The position numbers and the translations under genes were made by a program. Of a stretch of DNA of 39,404 bases, positions 31,332 through 39,404 are shown in pieces. The DNA comes from Chara braunii (Eukaryota > Streptophyta > Charophyceae > Charales > Characeae). The notes under the pieces are model-generated. The model saw only the letters and a list, made by a program, of their open reading frames with translations. It was not told the DNA's origin and ran no database searches. The stretch covers positions 2,244,925 to 2,284,328 of the forward strand of contig BFEA01000139.1 in the NCBI GenBank assembly GCA_003427395.1, in the 5' to 3' direction. Each line of letters starts with the position of its first letter. Position 1 is the first letter of the stretch.

Positions 31332-31449
31332 AAGTACTGGTGGTTTAATAGGCTAGAGCTCTGAGCTAAATGGACGTTGGTAGTACTCAGCTGCTATCTC
31401 CTTTTTTTGCCCTTTTGGGGAAACCTTTGAAAGGGACATTGGACCCGGT

Positions 31450-31567
31450 TTCCAGTTGGTTCTGTTCCGGGTTGAATTGTAGGGGTGATTCCCGGGCCCC
31501 AGTGTTTCTGATGGAATATAATGTTTTCGCCCCCAAAAAATAAAAAGAATAAAAATAAAAATAAAGC
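31450..31567 (+). mobile_element. SINE-like piece with A-rich tail (plus strand)
   Basis: GTTCCGGGTTGAATTGTAGG resembles a pol III B box and matches the minus-strand piece at about 25190 (CCGGGTTGAATTGT). It is followed by GATTCCCGGGCC and, about 60 bases on, an A-rich tail (AAAAAATAAAAAGAATAAAA, 31535-31565). Head limits and target duplication are unclear. Confidence 0.4.
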
Positions 31568-31590
31568 AAGGAGCCTTGTCCAAGTACCTA

Positions 31591-31685
31591 GGGTCAGATC
31601 CCACTACCCTGGATTAATTATTCAGTTTTCACCCTCGAAGATCAACGGTCAGGAATGAAAAATAGGGGGTAGTGGGATCTGGCCC
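31591..31685. mobile_element. 95-bp MITE-like terminal inverted repeat
   Basis: GGGTCAGATCCCACTACCCT at 31591-31610 is inverted at 31664-31685 as AGGGGGTAGTGGGATCTGGCCC, with about 53 bases between. It is flanked by CTA on the left and TTA on the right, which could be a decayed 3-bp duplication of PIF/Harbinger type. No coding capacity. Confidence 0.55.
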
Positions 31686-33758
31686 TTAGTCTGTGAGTTG
31701 GACTAGGTTCCTGTAGAATTTTGGCATGCAATCCCGTTTCTGTGCGGGGCGGGATCTTTTGGATGTTTTGAGGCGGCGCGGTTGAATCACTGCCGCCGTG
31801 AACCGTTTGGCTTCGACGGCACAATGGGCCCGCACCGCCGCCGAGCAGCCCATCGACGAGTAGATCCCTTTTTCTACAGATTGGGCGGCAAGACGCGCTG
31901 ACTTTTTGAGCGCCAAAGCGAAAATTAAGGCAGATCCATTCGTTTTACGGTTCGTCTTGTCTTGAACGCGATCCGAGCCTGAGGGCCCCGCCGCCCCACT
32001 CACGAAGTGCATAATAGATATAAAAGAAATATGACGACGTATCTACCCATTTATACCGGAAAATTCGTTCTCATTTTGCACATTTGGAGGGTTGTGCGGC
32101 TAGGCGCCGAATCGTATCTCCAGGTTCGGGATCAACTGAACGCGTGAGGCAGTCCAGCTGGAGTAGAGCAGTTCGTTTATGTTGACCGAAAGTTTGGTGC
32201 CGCGCCCTTTAGGCTTACCTCTAAGTTTTGATACACAGCTCACGGGCTCGAATCGTGCCGCCCTGAGATTGGTACAATAATAACGTTTCGGAAGGGCTAC
32301 CCGCTTCAAAAAGAAAAAACCTTGGCGCCGCCTTATCATTTCGTTCTCGACACGTGTTCCCAAGGAATTCACGGCGGCAAGTTTCGGTGCCGGAATAGGC
32401 GTACGGTTTTCGGTGTTGTTTATTTGTTTTGATTTACTGCGTCACTGTTTCGTCTTATTGACAGAGCGATGGTCTTCATTCGCGCTTGTCCATTTGGTAC
32501 TAGAAAATGACGACGTCGTTTTCGAAGGGGCTGGTGAATTTTATATATACCTGTTTTGTTCACGCCCGTGAAAGAGAAAAAAAAGTGTTGTGTGGGCCCT
32601 CTTTGTGGCCGTCACAGTGGTCTTCCCCGCAGCGTCTGTGTGACGATTGGCAGAAGGATTCGGTGCACTTGAGGCCTCGTCGCACTACTCGCCATCCGCC
32701 AACACATTTTGATTGCATGTGGACATCATTTAGTCCAGGTGCATTAGAAATCTTGGCGGATGGCGAGCAGTGCAACCAGGGCCTTGGTTTGGTGCGAAGG
32801 ATTTGAAAGCTGCTACGGCAGTAGTAGTCGGTCGGCCGGTGGGGCAACTCGGGAGGGTCGTTGACCACAGTCCACTCGAGCCGAACGTTCATTTCATCTC
32901 GGCCGCCTGGAGTGAAAAGAGGAGGACAAACTATAGAGGCGGTTCACTGTAGAGGCGGTTCAAGCAAGTGGGTTTTGGAGGCACTCGCTCGTGCGTTCTT
33001 TTGACGGAATCTGGGCGCGTTTGAGGCTTAGATACGTCCGTAAAAGTCGTCGAGTGGCAGGGGAGTTAGAATAGAAATGAAGACATGGCGATCGTAGCAT
33101 GGCCTGCCATCGGCGTGTTGGGCCTCTCCGTATGAACGGTGGTGGCTTATGGACGTGCACGAGGACGGTCTTACGACCAGATGAGTGCTTTGGTTACGTG
33201 GGCCTAGATCTGCCGTGCTTCCAACACCGTTCGATGGGGTCTATCATTGGACTGCCTAGACTACAGGCAAAGAGCGCCCTGCCAACAATTGAGACGAGAG
33301 AGTGAGCAACCGCGTTTCGGATGTTGAGCGGCTGCGCTGGGCGTGTCGTACAGTGAACAGGCGGTTTTCGGTGAAGTTGACTTTTTGGCGGACGGGAGGG
33401 TGGAAGTGATGTGGTGCGGCAGGCGGAGTGCGCGGGGAGGGAGAGGTGCTGACGTATAGGCGAACGCTGTTTCTTGAAGAAACGATAACGGGCTAGCAAC
33501 TCTCCGGTTCTCAAGACCAGGACAGTGGGATGGAAAATGATTGTGATCCGACAAAGTGTCGCCAGGCAGAATAGTGTATTGGGACGCGCAGTGGATTTGT
33601 GCATCAGTCTTTTTGGGCAAATACCGTGGATCTGACCAGATACTGTCAGAAGAGATTGCACGGACGGGTTTGGTTCCGCTGATCATCCGTCGCGGAAAAG
33701 ACGGTCTTTCTACGAGGTACACTGAGGTCGTATGCATCTCCTCTCGATCTGTGTGTCT

Positions 33759-33760
<2 letters not shown>

Positions 33761-33840
<80 letters not shown>
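33761..33840. repeat. Compound (GT)n(GA)n microsatellite
   Basis: GT repeats (about 33761-33788) pass directly into GA repeats (to 33840). Confidence 0.95.
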
Positions 33841-33844
<4 letters not shown>

Positions 33845-34330
33845 GGTTGAATTTTTGTGATTCTAGTGATCAGTAACGAAGGGAGAGTAGTAGTGTCGAT
33901 GGTGAGGGAATCTGCGGTGCTGCAGTTATGCGTTTGTAGTTGTTTGTCTTGTCTGCGGGGGCTGGGATCCGAATATTATAGGGTCTCTGTGTGGTAAAGC
34001 TGCTGGGATTGACTGATCCAGAAGTCTACAAGAAGTGGGCGAAATGACTTTGTACAAGGAAGACGTCGGTGACATAAAATTGTATGAATGGCTGTGTGAG
34101 TTATTGGGAGGTAGGTCCGTTCTATCTGCGTCGCTGTTGCGGGCATGTACGCCGAAGTTGTTGCACTTACAGAAGCATGTGGTGGTTTGTGTGCTCTATG
34201 TCAGATTTGACAGCAAGAAACGTCTGTCGGCCGTCGGAGCAGAAGACAGCGACCTTCCTTTGTATATGCCATCGTCGTTCCTAATCCTGGAGGGGACCTA
34301 GCGGTCGAATGGGGTGCTTCTACTTGTTTT

Positions 34331-34333
<3 letters not shown>

Positions 34334-34415
<82 letters not shown>
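34334..34415. repeat. (GA)n microsatellite just upstream of MKP1 start
   Basis: An uninterrupted run of about 80 bases ending 72 bases before the ATG at 34488. It would lie in the 5' untranslated leader or core promoter. Confidence 0.95.
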
Positions 34416-34418
<3 letters not shown>

Positions 34419-34487
34419 CCACTGTGTTTGTGTTTATGAAGTGGGGAATTGATCCGGCTTGTTGCAGGGCTTAAAAGCTCGGCTTGA

Positions 34488-37474
34488 ATGTGTTTTACTG
34501 CCTTGGAAGGCGAAAGAGGGGGTGGAAACTCTCGGAAGAGGGAGAGAGCTGACGAGGCAGGCGCTTCGTTGGCAGGAGCGAGTGGATCTAGGAGGATGGT
34601 GATGGCCGCAGGCGGCCACGAGGTTCATCACAAGCACAGACGATCACTTAGCGATATGAACTTGCCGTCGACATTGCTTTCGCCCCGAGCGACTCCTGGA
34701 TCGCCCATGGATGTCGAGAGTGCGCTTGGGGTTTATCAGAAGGGAGTTGTGAAGGCAGGAGGGGTAGGTGGCTTCCCTTCGCCCACAAAGAGTATGGCTG
34801 CAGGACTCGTGCTCAATGTTGCCAATGGGGGAGGAGGATGTGATGCTAAGGGTTCGATCGATGGCGGCGGCGAAAGTATTGTCGGGAGAAATGGCGAGCG
34901 GGCTGGAGCGAGCAGCGTGGGAAACGCTGCGTGTGTTTTTGCGAATGGGGTTGGCGGCGGGAAGACGGCGCCCTCTGTGCGGAATGGCAGGGCTCCTCTG
35001 CGGTCATTGCTGATTGTGCGGCCGTCATCGATGGCCAAGCTGGAGGTGGCCTCTCCGCGTACGAGGATGTGGATAGAGGGGAACAATGTGGATCGGCAAG
35101 TGGGAGGAGGTGGGTACCGAATCCCTCTCTCGCCGCTTGCCCTTAGGCGTGAGGCCAGCTGCCTGGCTCGCGGTGTAGTAGGTGTTCGTGCTGGTGTGCA
35201 GCTAGATCTGGCCACGTTGGCGCGCAACTGTGATGTGGGGTGCGGAGAGCTGTCGGAGCTGAAGATGCGGCGAGATAAGATGGCGTTCTTCGAGAAGCAG
35301 TGCTCGCGTGTGACGGATCATATCTACGTGGGGAGTGATTTCGTTGCGAGGAACAGGGAGACACTGAGAGCGGCGGGAATTACGCATGTGCTAAACTGTG
35401 TGGGCTTCGTCTGCACGGAGTACTTTCCCGGAGATCTCAAGTATAAGACGCTGTGGCTGGAAGACACACCGGGGGAGGACATTCTGTCCATCCTTTACGA
35501 TGTGTTTGACTTTCTGGAGGAAGTGAGGGAGATAGGAGGACGGGTATTTGTGCATTGCTGCCAGGGAGTTTCAAGATCCACGGCGCTTGTGATCGCTTAC
35601 TTGATGTGGAAAGAGGGGAGGAGCTACGATGATGTTTTCCGAGATGTGAAGACTGCTCGTGGAGTGACCAACCCGAACATGGGTTTCGCGTGTCAGCTGC
35701 TTCAGTGGCAGAAACGTGTTCTTGGTGGAGTAGGAGTAGGAGTAGGAGTAGGAAGAGCAATAGGAGGAGGAGGAGGAGGAGGAGGAGGAGGGAGTCCGCG
35801 TTTCTTTCGGATCGCGCCTCATTCTCACTACGACCCTCTTCATCTAGTCCACAAGCTTGTCCCGAAGGCTGGCGTGGAATCGCTGGACACTCGGGGGGCT
35901 TTCTTGCTGGCCGATCCTACGGGGGGTCTCTTCGTTTGGAAAGGGACGGAATGCCCTGGTGTGATCGCAATGGCAGGAGAGAAGGCAGCGAAGCAGATGA
36001 TGAAGTATGAAAAGTTGGGAGGACCCGTCCGATTTGTGAACGAGGGGGAGGAGATGGCGGAGTTCTGGGCGGCGTTTCGCAATGCATCGTCTTCTCCGTC
36101 TTCCTTGTCAGCTTCTCCGAGAGTGGGAGTCGGGATCGGGAGCAGACTCCTCAGGGTTCCTGCCTATGACGCCGATTACGATGCGGTCGCCGAAGCCCTG
36201 AGTCATCTTGGGAGCGAGCAAGTAGTCGCGGCGGAGGCACCTGCTGCGCAGACCGGCGGGACTGGGGTGCGCCGAAGGGGNTGGAACGATGTCTCCGTGT
36301 ACATCGCCCAGGTGGAGTTCTGCAATGGTGAGGGCTTGACGCCGTCGAGAAGCTATGGAAAGAACAACGATTGGGTGGGGAAGAGAGGAGGGAGTAGTGA
36401 GAGTGTGGACAGAGGTGGTGGGATGGCTATCGAGACGGAGACATCGGCGGTGGCTGTCGTGAGCTCTTCATGCGAAGCCGCCGGCGTTATGGAGGGAGGG
36501 AAGGGGAACGGATCATGCTGCAGTTCTCCGGGAACCAGCGGGAGGGGCGGGATCGGGAGGGGGAAACGTTCCGAAAGGAGGGGGGAGGAGGACAGGGAGA
36601 ATAGTTGCAAGGCCCTGCGAAGGGGTTTAGACGGAGGACCCGAGTCACCCACAATGTCTCAGAGGAGGAGATTTGAAGAGTCTAGCACCACCACAGTGGA
36701 TTCCGAGAGGAGAGGTGTTGGAAGTGGGGGTGTGCAAGAAGATGATCGGAGAGCGAGGGAGATGGCTGACAAGAACCCCGTGGAGGGAGGCACGGCTATG
36801 GTGGAAACTGCGTCGACGCGGCAAGTAGGTGTCGAAGAATGTGTCTCGACGGCCAGGTTAAAAAAAGTGGGAGGGGAACAGAGGGAGGAAATGGGAGGAG
36901 AAGAAGACAAGGCCGCATCCCCTTCGGCCAGATCAAAAGCGGTGAGGAGGGGGGGGGCGGGGGGGGGAATTGGACGAGAAGAAGACAAGGTCGCATCCAA
37001 TTTGAACAATGGTGCCCTTTCACGGTTGTTCGAGTGGCCGTCCAGAGACGAGGTTCACGGCTTTGGCGCGGATGTTTTGCAGTCACACAAGGTGTTCGTG
37101 CTCTGGATTCTGAGGCCCCGCGGAGAGGAGGCGGCGGAGGGGAGAAGCGAACTGGTGGTGTGGGTGGGCGGTGAGTGCAGTAGTAAGGCCAGTGACGTGG
37201 AGGATAGTCAAGAGGTAGAGGAAGAAGAAGAGCGCAAGCACGGCCGCCTCGCCTGGGAAAGGAGATGGTGGCGAGCGGGTGACGAGTTCCGCTTGTGGAA
37301 AAGCGTTCCCGAAGGAACATGCATTCAGGTACGCAGCTGTTCATCACGATGAGCACTCCCTCCTCGCTTGAGGTATTACTAGTTTGATTTAAGCGTTTAG
37401 AAAGCCGTGTGTTCATGGATGCCTTTGCTTGGCGGTGGGTGTCTTCACAGGTGCATGCTATCAGGTGGGGGGAG

Positions 37475-37523
<49 letters not shown>

Positions 37524-37524
37524 N

Positions 37525-37590
<66 letters not shown>

Positions 37591-39058
37591 CTGTAGGGAG
37601 AAGAAGAGGAGTGGGGACTTGTAAGGAAGTAGGGGAAGTGAGAGAGAAGTGAAGGAGGAGGAAGAGGCAGTAGGGAGAAGAAGAGGAGTGAGGACTTGTA
37701 AGGAAGTTGGGGAAGTGAGAGAGAAGTGGAGGAGGAGATAATGGATGCCAGGACAATGAATATGGAAGCTGGTAATTGGGGTAGCGTGAGGGAAGAGGAG
37801 AGAGGGAGGTCGGGGGGCATAGAGAGCCGATTTTTCTGTCTCTGTTTGCTGGCGTTTTTGTTTGAAAGGGTAGGAAACGGAGGGAGAGGAAGTGGACGGA
37901 CGGAAGATCAGGGATGCAGAGAGGCAGGATGATAGAGAGAGCAATGTTGAGAGAAAGAGAGCGGAGAGGGAGGCAGAGAGTAGGAGAAGAGTGAGATCAG
38001 AGGGTGATCGATTGGGTATTGAGGGAAAGAGAAGGGAATCGCCGGCCTGTAAGAGATGGAGGGAGAGAGGAGGAGAAGAAGCCGGCATTTCGCAGATAAA
38101 GGGCGTGGGAAGAATGGCAAGGGGGGATATTGGGGAAGAGTGAAGGGAAGAATTAAAAAGAGAGCGAAGGGGAGAGAGAAGAGGGCATCTAGGGTCGGGA
38201 GTGTCTGTGCTGTCCAGGTTATTCGAAGGGGGGAATTCGGCCCTCTGTTGGGGGTGATGAGGACGACGTTTGTGACAGCTATGTCATGGAACGTGTGAGG
38301 TGACGAGTTCAAACTTCCAACGTCAACAGCGAGTGGAAATTCGAGTCTGCTTTGTCGTTGAAAAAAAAAAATAAAAAAAAAATCGAGTCTGTTTAGTCGT
38401 TGATCCCTTTTGCTTCCGTTGTCTTGATTCAGCTTCAGCTTCCGTTCTCTTCATTCAGCTTCGATCTTATGCTGTCGGGGGGACCTGGCCTGCTGGCCAG
38501 GGGGCGTACTGTGTCTCCTCCCTGCAGTTGGCGCTTGCAGGCAGCTCATCTTCGTCCACTCTGCTGCTAATGTTGGGGAGGATTGTGTGTCTGTTTTGCC
38601 TGAATGGTACTCATATCTGACTACTGATAAATAGCTCAGGAGTTTGAGTCCTGTCCAATGCATAAGCGTTATTAGCTACCTACCCCCTTTCAAACAAGAA
38701 GAAGTCGAAAATGCAGAAAGACTTCCACCAAGCCAAAAAGCTTTGTTGCCTTGACTACAGTAGTGCCCCTCTTATAACTCACAATGGGATGCTTTATTTT
38801 TCGCTTTTTTTTTTGTAATGTTAAGCTCCAATTCTTTTCTTCGAATATCCTTTTTAAGCACAGATTCGGAAAAGAAACGAGGCTCGTCGGAAGGAGTACT
38901 AAATCTGCCATTCCCCCACCTTTGCCCGTTGTTGTCGTGTCGTGTCGTGTGCTCCTGGGTGCACTTCTTTGCCTACGGCATGTGTTTGGGCTGTGCATGA
39001 ACAGGTGGTTGAAGAAGGAAAGGAGCCGGATGATTTCTGGGCTTACTTCAGTCAGTAG
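34488..39058 (+). CDS. MKP1: MAP kinase phosphatase 1 (plant type), two coding exons: 34488-37328 and 39005-39058
   Basis: A dual-specificity phosphatase that, in plants, removes phosphate from stress and immune MAP kinases (MPK3/MPK6 type), mainly in the cytoplasm. About 964 residues, longer than Arabidopsis MKP1 (784). The DSP domain (~265-405) matches Arabidopsis MKP1 closely: DHIYVGSD, ITHVLNCVGFVC, LWLEDTPGED (general acid near D326), and the P-loop VHCCQGVSRS with catalytic C357 and R363. A Gly-rich linker follows, then a gelsolin-like domain (~438-530: HSHYDPLHLV, LDTRGAFLL, LFVWKGTEC). A low-complexity Ser/Gly/Glu region leads to a second gelsolin-like tail from ~843. The open frame runs on to a stop at 37352, but CAG|GTACGC at 37328 is a phase-0 donor. 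AACAG|GTGGTTGAAG at 39004 resumes the family's C-terminal end (EEGKEPDDFWAYFSQ, stop 39056). A stop directly precedes ATG 34488; ATGs at 34596 and 34602 are alternative starts. N at 36281 leaves residue 598 unknown. No KIM-type docking motif is certain. Confidence 0.9.
37478..37589. repeat. (GA)n microsatellite in MKP1 intron
   Basis: About 110 bases of GA with an undetermined base at 37524, probably an assembly join or collapse. Confidence 0.95.
37591..37730. repeat. 77-bp tandem duplication in MKP1 intron
   Basis: GTAGGGAGAAGAAGAGGAGTG starts at 37593 and recurs at 37670. The following GACTTGTAAGGAAGT and GGGGAAGTGAGAGAGAAGTG are shared by both units with few changes. Confidence 0.85.
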
Positions 39059-39192
39059 GATTTGATCTCCTGCATTCTGGTTTTGGATGCAAGGGCGAAA
39101 GACTCGGCATGGCTAACTCGAGATCGGTCAGCGGCGAGCCGCGTGGAGATGCATTGCTGATTTTGTGTCCAGCAGGAGAAGGTTGCTATGGT

Positions 39193-39335
39193 ATCCCGGC
39201 GCAGTCCCATGATTGGAGCACTGAGCGGAAGGACGATGGGATCCCGGCACAGTCCCCCCATGATTTCGAGCATTGAGCGGAAGGGTTTTGCGATCCCGGC
39301 ACAGACAAGGCCATGATTGGAGCATTGAGCGGAAG
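39193..39335. repeat. Three-unit minisatellite downstream of MKP1
   Basis: ATCCCGGC(A/G)CAG ... CATGATT.GAGCA.TGAGCGGAAG is repeated from 39193, 39241 and 39293, with unit length 48-52 bp. It lies 135 bases past the stop codon, so it is probably in the 3' untranslated region. Confidence 0.85.
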
Positions 39336-39404
39336 AAGAGTCATAGCCTTGACTGACTACATTGTTTTTCGTTGGGGCTGGCCCAAGTGAGTCCGGTCGT
39401 TTTT

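Larger units (their letters stand above)
25572..31450 (-). mobile_element. LINE 2: nearly complete plant-type LINE, minus strand
   Basis: From right to left: ORF1 remnants (31450-31353, then 30734-29854), ORF2 endonuclease (29876-28654), reverse transcriptase (28587-27604), thumb/connection (27585-26820), RT zinc-binding tail (26766-25996) and C-terminal end (to about 25572). ORF1 and ORF2 overlap by about 23 bp at 29854-29876. Several stops and frameshifts break it. A SINE with target duplication is inserted in the ORF1 region (30950-31331). Confidence 0.88.
31686..34487. other. Upstream region of MKP1; no gene recognised
   Basis: No frame with recognisable similarity was found on either strand. 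It contains two microsatellites (33761-33840 and 34334-34415) and a short direct repeat, TAGAGGCGGTTCA, at about 32934-32962. The sequence TTGTTGCAG just before 34470 could be a splice acceptor, so 5' untranslated exons of the phosphatase gene may lie here. A promoter cannot be pinned from sequence alone. Confidence 0.4.
37329..39004 (+). other. Proposed MKP1 intron (1,676 bp)
   Basis: It begins GTACGC and ends GCATGAACAG; both sites are phase 0. The first half is a nearly continuous purine-rich plus strand (GA microsatellite, tandem duplication, then GA-rich DNA to about 38200). Later parts hold an A-rich tract (38361-38382) flanked by direct repeats of TCGAGTCTG.TT.GTCGTTGA and no recognisable gene. 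The polypyrimidine tract before the acceptor is weak (TGTTGTCGTGTCG... then TTTGGGCTGTGC). Confidence 0.75.

Noticed and set aside
32100-32372. Minus-strand 90-codon frame with a tRNA B-box-like GGCTCGAATC
   Set aside because: No A box or tail at a suitable distance and no recognisable protein motif.
34035-34301. 88-codon plus-strand frame upstream of MKP1
   Set aside because: No recognised motif and no conserved context; may be 5' untranslated sequence or chance.
36796-38088. 430-codon minus-strand open frame opposite MKP1 and its intron
   Set aside because: It is the antisense of the purine-rich coding strand and GA microsatellite; the peptide is Ser/Leu/Pro low complexity with no motif.

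Overview
The window looks like nuclear DNA of a repeat-rich streptophyte (plant-lineage) genome. A charophycean alga such as Chara is my best guess, but that is inference. Three things support it. The only clear host gene is a plant-type MAP kinase phosphatase 1 (dual-specificity phosphatase followed by gelsolin-like regions). The LTR retrotransposon primes from a plant-style initiator-Met tRNA site (TGGTATC.GAGCC). The LINEs carry the CX2CX8HX4C zinc-binding tail of plant LINEs. No bacterial, organellar or CRISPR features were seen.

Layout. 1-320: low-complexity DNA, a near-perfect hairpin and a CGTAC-rich patch. 320-4700: a decayed LINE on the minus strand (ORF1 with a CCHC knuckle, endonuclease, start of reverse transcriptase). 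4971-7369: a solo LTR flanked by a perfect 5-bp duplication (AGGAG). 7440-8125: a minus-strand LINE fragment. 8190-8824 and 23407-23930: two halves of one plus-strand LINE, split by a 14.6-kb Ty3/Gypsy-type element (8825-23402) with ~2.5-kb LTRs, a primer-binding site, gag, protease, RT-RNase H, a PHD-like finger, integrase and a long 3' accessory coding region. That element carries two foldback inserts and many inactivating mutations. 23940-25580: mostly unrecognised, with a 17-bp tandem array and a SINE-like piece. 25580-31450: a second, nearly full-length minus-strand LINE, interrupted by a tRNA-derived SINE with an 11-bp target duplication. 31591-31685: a MITE-like inverted repeat. 34488-39058: the MKP1 gene, for which I propose two coding exons separated by a 1.68-kb intron.

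How the parts relate. Most of the sequence is a nest of transposons. The order can be read from target duplications: plus-strand LINE, then the LTR element inside it, then foldback inserts inside that; separately, LINE 2 and then the SINE inside it. The most unusual signal is that the LTRs of this retrotransposon family hold a protein-coding segment. Three copies encode the same peptide, and the diverged solo copy differs from the 3' LTR largely at third codon positions. Part of that peptide resembles the end of the accessory coding region downstream of integrase.

Limits: all alignments were by eye. Identities, selection tests and family names need computation.
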